From: Lacibacter sediminis
GTDB taxonomy: Bacteria > Bacteroidota > Bacteroidia > Chitinophagales > Chitinophagaceae
Direction: 5' to 3'
Length of the DNA: 64,000 nucleotides
Assembly: GCF_014168535.1 (NCBI RefSeq)
Contig: NZ_CP060007.1
Location: forward strand, 2,418,001 to 2,482,000
Below are positions 49,558-60,006 of the stretch, piece after piece (positions within the stretch are counted from its first letter, which is position 1; the number at the start of each line of letters is the position of its first letter). The notes under the pieces are model-generated. The model was not told the DNA's origin, did not search any database, and saw only the letters and a list, made by a program, of their open reading frames with translations. The position numbers were made by a program, and so were the translations under genes.

Positions 49558-49589
49558 AAAAAAGTCCCGAATAAATTCGGGACTTTTTT
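49558..49589. terminator. Bidirectional terminator
   Basis: A perfect 14-bp stem AAAAAAGTCCCGAA/TTCGGGACTTTTTT with a four-base loop, between the convergent esterase and receptor genes. Confidence 0.93.
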
Positions 49590-49606
49590 ATTGTAATACT
49601 GTTTTA

Positions 49607-52600
49607 TCAGAATGTATAACGGATAGTTGCCTGACCTCTCCAACGAGAGGCGTTATAAGCATCGCTTCTAACATCAAGAATGTCACCCGCAGTTCTATTA
49701 CTGAGATTTCTGTAAGTCATATTGGGTTTCAATTGACCATTAACTAATGTTGAGCTGTAATTGGTAGACTCAATTGTGATCAGTTGATATTGGTCAACGC
49801 CCGGTGTTCGATATACACGCCCCCAATTTCTGTTAAGCATATTTGTAAAATTGAAAATGTCGATAATAACAGATAGCTTATTATTTACATTTCCGGTTTT
49901 CAAAACAAAATCCTGCTGGATTCTTGCATCAACGATGTTACTGAAAGGTAAAGCCGAACCATTTCTTTCAGCAAATTGGCCTCTCCGTGAATTAAGATAT
50001 TTATCCTTGCTGATGTAAGCATCAAGTGCAGTCCACTGATCGGCTACTGAATACGTGGTACTACCCGATGTGTAAGGTACTGCCATTCGGCTCCAGTCAG
50101 CCAGATCTCTAGGAACATAAATCAGATCATTAGTTTCGTTGTTCACACCGTTTCTGTCATAAATAAGACTACGGCTGTAAACGTATGAATATGGTGATCC
50201 CGATTGACCGTTATAGAATGCAGTAATGGTAGTTGCAAATCTGTCTTTCAAATAAGAGAATTTTTTAGAAGCGTAAACGGTAATTCGGTGAAGTTGTGCA
50301 AAATCACTTCTACTCATTTGCAAATCACTTCTTCCCGTAGATGTTTCCATAAAACGCCAGTTGCTATTATTCTGGCTACTTGTACCATCAAATACACTAT
50401 AAGAATCGCCATAAGAATATATAGCGTTTGCTGCCCATCCTTTTGCGAACGCCTTGTCTACTGCAACGGAGAAGTTGTAAGAAAAGCCTTTTTGTTTTGC
50501 ATTTGTGATAAGGAATATACCTTCTGAATAAGGATTTTGTGATCCTGCTACAGTTCCATTCATATCAATACGGTTATAGGTAGTACTGTTAGAAAGGTAT
50601 GTCGTTTGACCAAGTATATTCGTTAAGCCTTTGTAAGCAAATACGTTCTTGTAATCAACTTCATTTATATTTTTCTGATACAACAAATCAACTGTCAGAT
50701 TCCATCTGTTGCCCAGTTCTTTTTCAATGCCTAATGAAGTTTTCAACACTTTTGGCAGTTTAAAGTTAGCTGCAATGAGATCGATCTGGCCACTTGGTGG
50801 TCTGAAAGTTTGACCAACATCCTGGGGATCGTATTGACCGAATGGATCAGGTCTGAAAGTAAAGCTGGGAAGTGCGTTAATTGCTGCACTGTTCAGAGAA
50901 ATTCCACCTACGTTTACACCCGTATTGTTGTAAGCCCCGCCAGGCCATACCAAGGGAATACGGCCTGTAAACATACCTATTCCACCTTTAATGCGAACTT
51001 TTTGTTCACGGATGTTATAGGTAAAACCTATTCTTGGAGATATACTCATCTGTGCATCTGGTCTTCTTCCTGATCTTGCGCCCAGTAAATCATGATATAA
51101 ACTTATCTGGGGAATTGCGTACTTATTGAAAAATGTATCCTCATTCGGAATTGTAAGGAACTCAAAATTATCAAGACGAACGCCGTAGTTTAATTGGAAA
51201 TCATTTGTAATGTCCCATTGGTCCGCTACAAATATTCCCATGCGGAGGGTGTTGAATTTTGCTGCAGCATTGCTACCATCACCATCTTTGTCATCTATTA
51301 AAGAAAAAGAACGGTTATATGTAGCGGGTTTAGCGTTATTCAACCAATCCAAAGCGCTGTTATAAGTATAAGATCCATAATTCTGACGAATAAACAAATT
51401 GTAAGAATTGCTAAACTCAAGATCAACACCTGCTTTTAATTCATGGCCTTTACCTAAACGAAATTTTAGCTCGTCAAAGAATGCGACGTTGTTTTGAATC
51501 AATTGGTTTCCTGTTGAAAACTCTTCTGTTCCAAAAACGTAACTAGTTCCGTTTATAGAATTCAAAGTAACACGTGGGAAATCTTTACCAAGGGCATCTC
51601 TGTCATCATTCACATTAGTATAGGTGAGTAATGCTTTGTTTGAAATGTTGTTCGTGAAATTTGTCAGCAATTCAATAGATGCAGAATGCGTCTTGCTTGG
51701 AAATAAATAACCTCCGTTAAAGAATCGTAACGTGGTTGACGAGCTCGGCGTTGTTAAACTACGCTCAGAGCCAGTATAACGATACGATACATTCAACTTA
51801 TTTTTTGTATTGAGATTGAAGGTAAGTTTTGCTGCAATCTTATTACTTACAACCAGATCAGGAATGTTTTCCCAATCTCCCGGTTCATATCCAAATCCGC
51901 TGAGCTTGTTACGAATAAGATTTATAGTATCACGGAATGTGTTTACACGAAAAGTAGTTGCGTCGAAAGGCTGCGGTCTTTCGTCGTCCTGACGTTCAAA
52001 GCTAACAAAGAAGAAAGCCTTATTCTTAATAATGGGGCCACCCAGCGTAATACCAAAAGTCTGCGCAGAAAAGCCTGGTAATTTTGTAGCTGCCGCTTTT
52101 GTGCCTGATGGAGTTATACCTGCTAATGTTTGATTTCTAAAAATGTAATAAGCAGAACCAGTGAACTTGTTAGTACCGCTTTTGGTTGTTGCATTTATTG
52201 ATCCGCCGGTAAAGTTACCCAACGAAACGTCATAAGGCGACACGCCCACCTGAAAACCGTCAATTGCATCAATACTAATGGGGGGTGATCCTGTTTGACC
52301 GCCATTTGCTCCTGTTTCACTAATCCCAAATACGTCATTGTTTACAGCGCCATCAATCATCAATTGATTATATCGGTTGTTTTGTCCTGCAATTGAAATA
52401 CCACCGCCGTAGGTCACACGTGCTTGTGGAGTTAATCTAACGAAATCGGTCAGTTGTCGACCAACGGTAGGAAGGTTCGCCAAGCGATCTCTTCCAATGT
52501 TTGTTTCCATACCGCCTTTAGCGCCTGATCTTGTACGGCTTCCCGTAACCACAATTTCCTGCAGGGTTACATTAGCAGGCGCTAGTTGAAACTCCAAACG

Positions 52601-52909
52601 GAAAGTTTCACCAAGATTCAGGTAGATTTCTTCCTGTTTTTGTGCCTGTAAACCAGCAAAAGTTACCTCAATTGTGTAAGGCCCACCGGGAGCGATATTA
52701 GATAACGTGAAGGCACCACGTGAAATAGTGGTAGTTTGGTAAACAGAGCCGGTTGGTTGATGTTTAGCAACCACGGTTGCACCAACCAAAGGTTCTTTTT
52801 TGTCTGATAATACAACACCGGCTAAGTTACTTGTAGTAACCTGTGCAGCAACAGCAAGTGTGAAGAACATTGCCAGTACCGCCAGCAGCAGTTTTCTGAT
52901 TTTTAGCAT
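49607..52909 (-). CDS. TonB-dependent receptor, Oar-like, with N-terminal CarboxypepD_reg domain
   Basis: 1100 residues with signal peptide ending TLAVAAQ. A CarboxypepD_reg domain (about 25-115: LAGVVLSDKKEPLVGATVV) leads to a plug containing VVTGSRTRSG, YNQLMIDGAVNNDVFGI and FTGGSINATTKSGTN. A long 22-strand-type barrel ends in WRGQATIRYTF with a terminal Phe. The DGAVNN..G and IDAIDGFQVGVSPYDV segments are typical of the Oar branch of outer-membrane receptors. The ligand is unknown. No SusD partner is adjacent, so this is not a polysaccharide-utilisation SusCD pair. Confidence 0.93.
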   Translation of the reverse strand: MLKIRKLLLAVLAMFFTLAVAAQVTTSNLAGVVLSDKKEPLVGATVVAKHQPTGSVYQTTTISRGAFTLSNIAPGGPYTIEVTFAGLQAQKQEEIYLNLGETFRLEFQLAPANVTLQEIVVTGSRTRSGAKGGMETNIGRDRLANLPTVGRQLTDFVRLTPQARVTYGGGISIAGQNNRYNQLMIDGAVNNDVFGISETGANGGQTGSPPISIDAIDGFQVGVSPYDVSLGNFTGGSINATTKSGTNKFTGSAYYIFRNQTLAGITPSGTKAAATKLPGFSAQTFGITLGGPIIKNKAFFFVSFERQDDERPQPFDATTFRVNTFRDTINLIRNKLSGFGYEPGDWENIPDLVVSNKIAAKLTFNLNTKNKLNVSYRYTGSERSLTTPSSSTTLRFFNGGYLFPSKTHSASIELLTNFTNNISNKALLTYTNVNDDRDALGKDFPRVTLNSINGTSYVFGTEEFSTGNQLIQNNVAFFDELKFRLGKGHELKAGVDLEFSNSYNLFIRQNYGSYTYNSALDWLNNAKPATYNRSFSLIDDKDGDGSNAAAKFNTLRMGIFVADQWDITNDFQLNYGVRLDNFEFLTIPNEDTFFNKYAIPQISLYHDLLGARSGRRPDAQMSISPRIGFTYNIREQKVRIKGGIGMFTGRIPLVWPGGAYNNTGVNVGGISLNSAAINALPSFTFRPDPFGQYDPQDVGQTFRPPSGQIDLIAANFKLPKVLKTSLGIEKELGNRWNLTVDLLYQKNINEVDYKNVFAYKGLTNILGQTTYLSNSTTYNRIDMNGTVAGSQNPYSEGIFLITNAKQKGFSYNFSVAVDKAFAKGWAANAIYSYGDSYSVFDGTSSQNNSNWRFMETSTGRSDLQMSRSDFAQLHRITVYASKKFSYLKDRFATTITAFYNGQSGSPYSYVYSRSLIYDRNGVNNETNDLIYVPRDLADWSRMAVPYTSGSTTYSVADQWTALDAYISKDKYLNSRRGQFAERNGSALPFSNIVDARIQQDFVLKTGNVNNKLSVIIDIFNFTNMLNRNWGRVYRTPGVDQYQLITIESTNYSSTLVNGQLKPNMTYRNLSNRTAGDILDVRSDAYNASRWRGQATIRYTF

Positions 52910-53049
52910 ACTTGTATAGTTTTACGTGTGCAAATAAACAACAATCTTACCTATGGAAAGCAAACAAATATTAACATTTCGTAAAGAAAGACAACCCTGT
53001 TGTAAATCTTGCTGCAATTGAAAACAGATCATTTAACAGTTGGGGATGA

Positions 53050-53083
53050 TTTGTGGAAAGCCTCTTGTTTTCAACTAACTTTG
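53050..53083 (+). promoter_or_regulatory. Probable ribBA promoter
   Basis: A -33 TTTG (53050-53053) and an exact -7 TAACTTTG (53076-53083) with a 22-base spacer, slightly long. The ATG follows 17 bases later. There is no room for an FMN riboswitch between the box and the start. Confidence 0.6.
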
Positions 53084-53100
53084 CGGCCTTAAATCTATTT

Positions 53101-54300
53101 ATGCTTCATACTATCGAAAGTGCGATCGAGGATATCCGGAATGGTAAAATGGTGATTGTGGTGGATGACGAGGATCGTGAAAATGAGGGTGATTTTATTA
53201 TTGCAGCCCGCCATGTAACTCCCGAAGTGATCAATTTTATGAGCAAAGAGGGCCGTGGACTCATCTGTGCTGCAATTACCGACGAACGCTGTGTAGAGCT
53301 GAAACTGGAACCAATGGTTTCATCAAATACGTCTTTGCACGAAACCGCCTTTACTATTTCAGTTGATCTTACCGGTCCTGGTACAGGTACTGGGATTTCT
53401 GCTCAGGACAGAGCTAAAACTGTACAGGCACTGATAAATAAGGATACAAAGCCGGAAGATCTTGCCCGTCCGGGACATATTTTCCCTCTCCGTGCAAAGC
53501 CTGGTGGGGTATTGCGCCGCAGCGGTCATACAGAAGCCACCATCGATCTTGCACGTTTAGCCGGTCTTGAACCAGCAGGTGTGTTGGTTGAAATTATGAA
53601 TGAAGATGGCAGCATGGCCCGTCTTCCTCAATTGGAAATACTGGCTCAAAAATTTGATGTAAAGATCATTTCCATTAAAGACCTGATTGAATACAGACTA
53701 AAAATCGATTCTCTCATTGAAGAGATCGTTCGTGTGGAAATGCCAACTGCTTACGGTCATTTTAAACTGATCGCTTTTCGTGAAAAAGAAACTGCACAGG
53801 AACATCTTGCATTGATCAAAGGAACATGGACAAATGATGAACCTGTTTTAGTACGTGTGCATTCATCTTGTTTTACCGGAGATATTCTTGGTTCTCTGCG
53901 TTGCGATTGTGGGGATCAATTACACAGTGCTATGCAAATGGTGGAAAAAGAAGGAAAGGGAGTTGTGTTGTACATGAACCAGGAGGGTAGAGGTATTGGA
54001 TTATTCAATAAACTGAAAGCTTATAAACTCCAGGAAGAAGGTTTAGATACAGTTGAAGCAAATCTACATTTGGGTTTACCAATGGATGCAAGAGATTATG
54101 GCGTAGGTGCGCAAATACTTCGCACACTCAATGTTTCAAAACTTAAACTTATTAGTAATAACCCAAAGAAAAGAGCTGGTTTATTAGGCTATGGTTTAGA
54201 GATCGTGGAAACAGTTCCTGTAAGGATCGCTCCTAATGAACATAATCAGAAATACCTTGAAACAAAACGTGATAAATTAGGTCACGAAATTTTGAAGTAA
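53101..54300 (+). CDS. ribBA: Bifunctional DHBP synthase / GTP cyclohydrolase II
   Basis: Feeds riboflavin synthesis from both ribulose-5-phosphate and GTP. 399 residues from the ATG at 53101, chosen because a promoter -7 box lies just upstream; a GTG 16 codons earlier would overlap that promoter. RibB half: [14 protein letters not shown] (acidic metal site), [20 protein letters not shown] and RRSGHTEA. RibA half from about 205: [24 protein letters not shown] (zinc Cys residues), [13 protein letters not shown] and a final [10 protein letters not shown]. It ends two bases before the convergent tamB-like gene. Confidence 0.97.
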   Translation: MLHTIESAIEDIRNGKMVIVVDDEDRENEGDFIIAARHVTPEVINFMSKEGRGLICAAITDERCVELKLEPMVSSNTSLHETAFTISVDLTGPGTGTGISAQDRAKTVQALINKDTKPEDLARPGHIFPLRAKPGGVLRRSGHTEATIDLARLAGLEPAGVLVEIMNEDGSMARLPQLEILAQKFDVKIISIKDLIEYRLKIDSLIEEIVRVEMPTAYGHFKLIAFREKETAQEHLALIKGTWTNDEPVLVRVHSSCFTGDILGSLRCDCGDQLHSAMQMVEKEGKGVVLYMNQEGRGIGLFNKLKAYKLQEEGLDTVEANLHLGLPMDARDYGVGAQILRTLNVSKLKLISNNPKKRAGLLGYGLEIVETVPVRIAPNEHNQKYLETKRDKLGHEILK

Positions 54301-54302
54301 GA

Positions 54303-57300
54303 TCAGAATTCGAAATCTCTCACATAAGAGAAACTGATACCTGTTCTGTTGGCTGCCCGCCATTGCACATCGTATACACTGCGGTAAAAACCAATTAAAC
54401 GGAGTTTGCCATCGGGAGTAAGCAACCATTCCAGCGTAAAGTCGGGTGTCAGCTGGTTGTTGTTTTGAATAGGTGTGTTTTGCCCTGTGTTCACTAATAA
54501 AGAACCACCTGCTTTTAAAATCAGTTTACCATTTAATAATCGCTTGGTTACACCAAACCTGCTGGTGCCACCAAAGTTTTGTGACTCAGCATCAGTGCCT
54601 GAAATCAATCCCGGTGTAAATGTTACGTAAGGATCAAGATTCAGTTTATTGATTCCCGGAATATTTTTTAAGATAAGACCAAGACCCGATTGTACCTGCT
54701 GCGCCAAAAACTCGGTTAGTGTACCGGCGACACTTGTACCTATTCCGCCAATAGCATTTGCTGCGTTTGCATTATTGCTCAGGAATTGATTAAACACCAG
54801 TAACGAGAAGACCTGGTTATTCAATTCATTCGGATTGCTGTACATGCGTTGAAAACCACTGATTGTAATTGGGTTGCTGCGACATGGATGGCCTTGCGGT
54901 AATTCGAAACGGAATGAGATAACGGGGTTTGATAATGAACCTGAAAGATTACTGATAACAGTTAATGAGTTTTGTTCGTTACTGCTGCAAAGATCAGCAG
55001 GTAATGCAACCCGTTCTATTTCATAACGGGCATCAATATTAATACGTGCATTGTAAGGGTCACCATTCCATTCAACAACACCATTGTTGATGATAAATTG
55101 TTTTTTGATGAGTGCCTGCCAGTTAAACGTATAACGTCCTTTGGTAATGTTGTAACGGCCACTCATAGACGTACCTTCATTAGTGCTAACTCTGATGTTC
55201 AGATTGCCATTACCTTGTCCTTCAATAATATCATTGGTGGTTTCATCAAGAATCAAATAAATTTTTGCAAGCGGATTAGGGAATACATCAAGATCTACCG
55301 TAAGGTTGGATGATTCTTTTACTTTCGATTCAACCTTCATCTCTTTACCGTATTGACGGAAGACAATAAAATCAGCTGTTCCGGTTACCCGTGAATCAGA
55401 TGTTGGCAGATAAACTTTAGAGCTATCGGTTGGCTCACCTCTGAAGCGAAGAACAATGTTGTCAACTTCACCTCTCACTGTGCCGCTTGCATTTGCTACA
55501 ACATGACCATAAAACTGACTGTTGTCTCTTTTCGTTGTGTTCAGCACAAGGAAACCTCTTTTTGTATCATTAGCATGAAACTCCATGTCAAACTCCATCT
55601 CCTTGAAAAACTGGTGTTGCATTTTTCCTGAGAACGTAGCGGTGCGTTTAGCCGTATCAGTGAGTATAATGCTGCCAAAATCAATTTCTCCCTGCCTGAA
55701 AGCGATCTCGGCGCCTTCATTCATTTTATAACGACACTTGGTGTAATCAAGTACAAAAGATGCATCGCTCAATTTTACATTACCAATAAGATCAGGTGCA
55801 CTGGCATTTCCCTGTAAACGGATCACACCATTTGCCACACCTTTCATATCCGTCATAATAACCGAAAGATATTTCTCAAGAATACTCAGCTTCAGATTTT
55901 TTGCATCAATCACCTGATCGATCGTGGGGTTCTTTGGATCTTTGATGTTGATCTTTCCACTGCTTAAGAAATCATACAATGGATTATCAGAAATAATATT
56001 TGAATTGATCTCACCTGTTTCAACATTGTAATTACCTGTGATGGTAACCACACCAATTGAATCATTATTAAAACGGAAGCGCTCGGCTTTAAGATCTGCA
56101 TCGATCCTGATTTTACCATAAGGATTTGTAACGTTTACCTGGCCGGTTACCTGCCCTTCAAGTCGGGGGTCTTTTAATACATATGGCATCACATCCTCGA
56201 GATGTACGTTGTTTAATTCTACTACAAAATCTTCGGTTGTACCTGTTTCTGAAAACTTAGTATAGGCTTTAATGGATTCATTTCCCGATTCAAGTTTTAT
56301 ACTTTCAGAATGAATCATGTTCTTTCCAATGAAAAGATCACTCTTGTCTTCAATATTCCAAACCTTATCATTGATCACTAATGTGGAAGGTTGGAATACA
56401 ATTTCAACACCATCTCTGTTGGTTTTGATCTTTGCATTCAGGTTTGCATCTTTTAAGGTTTGCGATGCTCTTGTACGAATATTCACAGAACCTGTATCGT
56501 TCGCTGCAGTAACATTAAAAGTTGTTTGCGGTAAACTGAGACTATCGTTTAGAATTACTTCACTGATAGCGCCTTTCAGATCAAGTTTTTTATAATCGCC
56601 TGTTGCTGTAATGGCAATGCTGTTAAATCCAATGTCTTTATATTTAAATTCAGGTACATCGGTTTGCAGGTTGAATGTACTTTCATTGGTACTGATACGT
56701 CCTTTGATAATACTATTGTCAAAACCTTTCACCGGTATATTGAGCAAATCAATATACTCAGCAATATTCCTGGTGGTAATGTCAAATGTAAAATCCTGGT
56801 CCTTCACCTGTTTCTTTGGCTGCGGAATGTAAGCAGGGAAGTAAATGTTTAAGAACGACAATGCTGTATTAGGCAGATCAAGAATATTAAAATTCCCGAC
56901 GATGTTTACATCTGCCTCATTACTTCTGGCTGCCAATTGTTTTTTTCCATCAATAATAATAGATGATAGTGAAAGATAATCGAATGAAAGTTGGTTTGTG
57001 TCGTTTGTCAATACTGCATTTTGCAGGTTGGCAGTGCCCAGAAAATCATCGATCGTTTTTCCTTTGAAATCAAGATTTACAAATGATTTCAAACGAAGTT
57101 TATTTTTTGTAAGTCCAAGTTCTTTGAAGTTGATATTATACACATCGCCGGTTACATTATAACTTGGTGTGTCTCTGCTTAAGTTCACCATGCCCGTCAG
57201 GTTGACGGAAAGGTTGCTGTCTTTTACAATAAAGGAACCATCGAATTTTCTTTTCTCGTACACACCTTTTGCTGTAATGTTCCGGTAAGTATAGCCATCA

Positions 57301-58973
57301 AGATAAAATGCTTTGATATTTCCATCAACTTCAGCAAACAATGTTTTGGGGTTAAATCCACGTCCTTTTAAGGAGCCATCCATCACAATTGTTCCAAACA
57401 GTGGATCTTTAATAAAAGTGCCCAATGCAAAACCATCAGTTTTGATCTTGCCTGAATAAATCGGTTCGCTTTTATCGGGAAGCTTAAGGTTAATATCTGT
57501 TACGAGTGTTCCGAGGTTTGTTTGCAGGGTACCATAGGTTACAAAGTCTTTAAAGAAGCCTGTAAATGATCCAGAAAAATTGAGATAGCTGATCTTTGAA
57601 ATAGCAGGGTAGGTGATCTTACGTAACGGTGGATAAATTGATACTGCATCTTCATACGACGTTTGAAGCTTGTTGGCTTTCAAATCGAGGAAGGTATTGT
57701 TAATGTCAGGAAGGCCATCCATGGTAAAACTTCCATCGAGCACAGTTTGTCGCAAGGTGTTAATGACAATATCCGTTCCTTTTAAATGATCAACTGTGCC
57801 TCTTACTTTGCCTTTAATGCTGATCTTGTCGTTCCAGTCTTTTAATACAGGAGCGAAGAAGGCAATATCGTCGCTATGCAGTTCGCTGTTTTCAAAAGAA
57901 CCTTCCATACGAACATGGGTAATGAACTCACTCATGTCATGATCAAACTGCTCATACCTCATAGCAAAGAAATTACTTAACCTGCTCTTGTTGGTGCGGG
58001 CCATCAGGTTTTTAAACTCCATGCCTTGCGGGTAAAAAAGAAAATCTGCATCAAGCTGCTTTACTTCAAGCCCGCTTCTTTCTTTTGCAGTGAGGTGAAT
58101 ATTGGCAGTTATGCTATCACCAATGAACTGCAGATTTTTAAACTGCCCGTTCAACTTTGTAAAACGAAGATGAGCGCCATCAAAATATTCAAGTGGTTCA
58201 CGATCTGTTACGTTATCAATCCTGAATTCACCATTATCAACCTTTACGTTCTTAGCACTCATTTTCCATCCAGCCTCATTCCAATGTTGTGCAACTGTTT
58301 CTTCTGCATGATAAACACTGTCGGATTTTGGCTCACTTCTCTTTCTCCTGCCTACATAATTGTTAATAGCAAAGTAGGGTGAGGTGATCTCAATGGTTTC
58401 GGCTTCAATGATCTTATTGGGAAGATCAAATGTCTTGAGGTCAACGAGCAGGTAGCCCAGTCGTCCGGCCATTGTCTGCCCACGCCATTCATCTTTCTGA
58501 ATAATAGAGATATTCCGCAGTTCAATTTTTTTTAACTGAAACTCCTTTTGTTTTTTCTTACCGGTAGATTTCGTGGGCGAAGAAAAATAGTCGATCAGGA
58601 ACTGGTAATTCCAGACGCTGTCGGTGCGATGGGCGTATAACTGCGTTTGTTCAAGACCGATATACTTGAGTTCGATCTTATCACTCAGGAAAAACCAATC
58701 GGTAAGATTGGTGCTGAGGCGACCGATATAGGCAAGCGAATCTTTATTCCGGTCTTTTACTAAAACACCTTCAATAAGTGCTTTATTGAATAAGGCAAAG
58801 TCTACATGCTTTACCGATACTTCTGTCTTTAATTCTCCTGCAAGCCAGTTGGCCGCTTTTTTGGTGAGCCAGTTTTGAATGAAACTTGTTTGAATGAGCA
58901 ACCACACCGCCACTAAAAGCAGGAACAGGGCGAGTAAAATGCGGGTTAGTATTTTTAAGATTCTTCTAGCCAA
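54303..58973 (-). CDS. TamB-like translocation/assembly protein (AsmA/TamB domain)
   Basis: 1556 residues starting at a TTG (58971-58973). An in-frame TGA lies upstream and no ATG lies between, and the signal-anchor ARRILKILTRILLALFLLLV begins at once, so the TTG is the likely start. An AsmA-like N-terminal part is followed by a very long beta-rich repeat region (beta-taco type), with the TamB C-terminal domain at about 1330-1556 (QAVFSLLVFN-like, FLAQQVQSGLGLILKNIPG, GKLRLIGFYRS). TamB proteins span the periplasm and assist outer-membrane insertion or lipid transport. No tamA is adjacent. A TGAATTTG with a TTTG 18 bases before it could be its promoter. Confidence 0.9.
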   Translation of the reverse strand: MARRILKILTRILLALFLLLVAVWLLIQTSFIQNWLTKKAANWLAGELKTEVSVKHVDFALFNKALIEGVLVKDRNKDSLAYIGRLSTNLTDWFFLSDKIELKYIGLEQTQLYAHRTDSVWNYQFLIDYFSSPTKSTGKKKQKEFQLKKIELRNISIIQKDEWRGQTMAGRLGYLLVDLKTFDLPNKIIEAETIEITSPYFAINNYVGRRKRSEPKSDSVYHAEETVAQHWNEAGWKMSAKNVKVDNGEFRIDNVTDREPLEYFDGAHLRFTKLNGQFKNLQFIGDSITANIHLTAKERSGLEVKQLDADFLFYPQGMEFKNLMARTNKSRLSNFFAMRYEQFDHDMSEFITHVRMEGSFENSELHSDDIAFFAPVLKDWNDKISIKGKVRGTVDHLKGTDIVINTLRQTVLDGSFTMDGLPDINNTFLDLKANKLQTSYEDAVSIYPPLRKITYPAISKISYLNFSGSFTGFFKDFVTYGTLQTNLGTLVTDINLKLPDKSEPIYSGKIKTDGFALGTFIKDPLFGTIVMDGSLKGRGFNPKTLFAEVDGNIKAFYLDGYTYRNITAKGVYEKRKFDGSFIVKDSNLSVNLTGMVNLSRDTPSYNVTGDVYNINFKELGLTKNKLRLKSFVNLDFKGKTIDDFLGTANLQNAVLTNDTNQLSFDYLSLSSIIIDGKKQLAARSNEADVNIVGNFNILDLPNTALSFLNIYFPAYIPQPKKQVKDQDFTFDITTRNIAEYIDLLNIPVKGFDNSIIKGRISTNESTFNLQTDVPEFKYKDIGFNSIAITATGDYKKLDLKGAISEVILNDSLSLPQTTFNVTAANDTGSVNIRTRASQTLKDANLNAKIKTNRDGVEIVFQPSTLVINDKVWNIEDKSDLFIGKNMIHSESIKLESGNESIKAYTKFSETGTTEDFVVELNNVHLEDVMPYVLKDPRLEGQVTGQVNVTNPYGKIRIDADLKAERFRFNNDSIGVVTITGNYNVETGEINSNIISDNPLYDFLSSGKINIKDPKNPTIDQVIDAKNLKLSILEKYLSVIMTDMKGVANGVIRLQGNASAPDLIGNVKLSDASFVLDYTKCRYKMNEGAEIAFRQGEIDFGSIILTDTAKRTATFSGKMQHQFFKEMEFDMEFHANDTKRGFLVLNTTKRDNSQFYGHVVANASGTVRGEVDNIVLRFRGEPTDSSKVYLPTSDSRVTGTADFIVFRQYGKEMKVESKVKESSNLTVDLDVFPNPLAKIYLILDETTNDIIEGQGNGNLNIRVSTNEGTSMSGRYNITKGRYTFNWQALIKKQFIINNGVVEWNGDPYNARINIDARYEIERVALPADLCSSNEQNSLTVISNLSGSLSNPVISFRFELPQGHPCRSNPITISGFQRMYSNPNELNNQVFSLLVFNQFLSNNANAANAIGGIGTSVAGTLTEFLAQQVQSGLGLILKNIPGINKLNLDPYVTFTPGLISGTDAESQNFGGTSRFGVTKRLLNGKLILKAGGSLLVNTGQNTPIQNNNQLTPDFTLEWLLTPDGKLRLIGFYRSVYDVQWRAANRTGISFSYVRDFEF

Positions 58974-59091
58974 GGTATTTGATCTGTAAAAGTAACCATT
59001 CGTGCTGTTACGGCAAATTCAATACCACTATTAACAAAACAAATAAATGCCGGTTCATATTGCAGCATGCTTGTTAAAGCGGCTGAAAATC

Positions 59092-59979
59092 TTAATGAAG
59101 GATTTCCTGTACGTGCTTTTTGATGTTGGAAGCGATCTTTTCCATTGGCAGATCATTAGCATCAATGCCAAAAGGATCTTCAATTTCCTCAGCCACCAGT
59201 TCAAGACTGGCCAGTACATAAAACACAAATGTTACAACCGGTATTACGTAATAACCCATGGTAAACACATAGCCAAAGGGGAGCGTCATCACATAAAAGA
59301 AGATAAATTTCTTGATGAACACACTGTATGAAAAAGGGATGGGCGTGTTTTTGATTCGCTCACAGGCACCACATATTTCAGCAAATGACTGGAGTTCGGC
59401 ATTAAGAATGATCAACTCGTCACCCGAAATTTTTCCCTGCTGATGCAACAAATGCACCCGTTTAAACAGTTGTGCGGCTATCTGGTTAGGAATATGTTTT
59501 CCCTGGTCGATATTCGCCAGCAGGTGGCCATGATCATCCTCGTCAAACAAAGCGGTTTTTGTTGACTCCTGCTGTAAATGGTTCATTAAACTGTACGCAT
59601 AAAATGGAATACTGCTACTGAAGAACATACGGTTATTCTTATCATCTTCTTTCAGAATAGCCGAGAGCTTAATGGATAAGTTGCGACTGTTATTAACAAG
59701 CGCACCCCAAAGTTTGCGCCCTTCCCACCAACGGTCATAAGCAGTATTGGTACGAAATACGAGTAACATTGAAATTGCAAAGCCAAGCAGGCTATGCATC
59801 ATCGGTATGTTCTTGAGGTGGTTGTTATCGGAAAGATTGAACACTTCCACTTCAAGCACGGCAATAATTGCAGAATATACAGCTATGCCAAGCAACAACG
59901 GCGACAACTTACGGATGGTATCCGATTTATGTAACCGGAATATGAACGTAAACCACTCTTTAGGATTATACCTGATCAT
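59092..59979 (-). CDS. Bestrophin-family anion channel (YneE/RFP-TM type)
   Basis: 295 residues. The family N-terminus MIRYNPKEWFTFIFRLHKSD is present, followed by four main membrane segments. The pore-neck region SLLGFAISMLLVFRTNTAYDRWWEGRKLWGALVN is the diagnostic bestrophin segment. The C-terminal FGYVFTMGYYVIPVVTFVFYVLASLELVAEEIEDPFG has the conserved acidic EEIEDPFG. Bacterial bestrophins form pentameric ion channels, anion- or cation-selective. The downstream spacer to the tamB-like gene is 118 bases without clear signals. Confidence 0.92.
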   Translation of the reverse strand: MIRYNPKEWFTFIFRLHKSDTIRKLSPLLLGIAVYSAIIAVLEVEVFNLSDNNHLKNIPMMHSLLGFAISMLLVFRTNTAYDRWWEGRKLWGALVNNSRNLSIKLSAILKEDDKNNRMFFSSSIPFYAYSLMNHLQQESTKTALFDEDDHGHLLANIDQGKHIPNQIAAQLFKRVHLLHQQGKISGDELIILNAELQSFAEICGACERIKNTPIPFSYSVFIKKFIFFYVMTLPFGYVFTMGYYVIPVVTFVFYVLASLELVAEEIEDPFGIDANDLPMEKIASNIKKHVQEILH

Positions 59980-60006
59980 AACAGTAATTGGTAAGCGACA
60001 AAGTTC

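Noticed and set aside
49607-52909. SusC-type receptor of a polysaccharide-utilisation locus
   Set aside because: No SusD gene is adjacent and the plug/barrel motifs fit the Oar branch better.
52910-53100. FMN riboswitch before ribBA
   Set aside because: The promoter -7 box lies only 17 bases before the ATG, leaving no leader for an aptamer.
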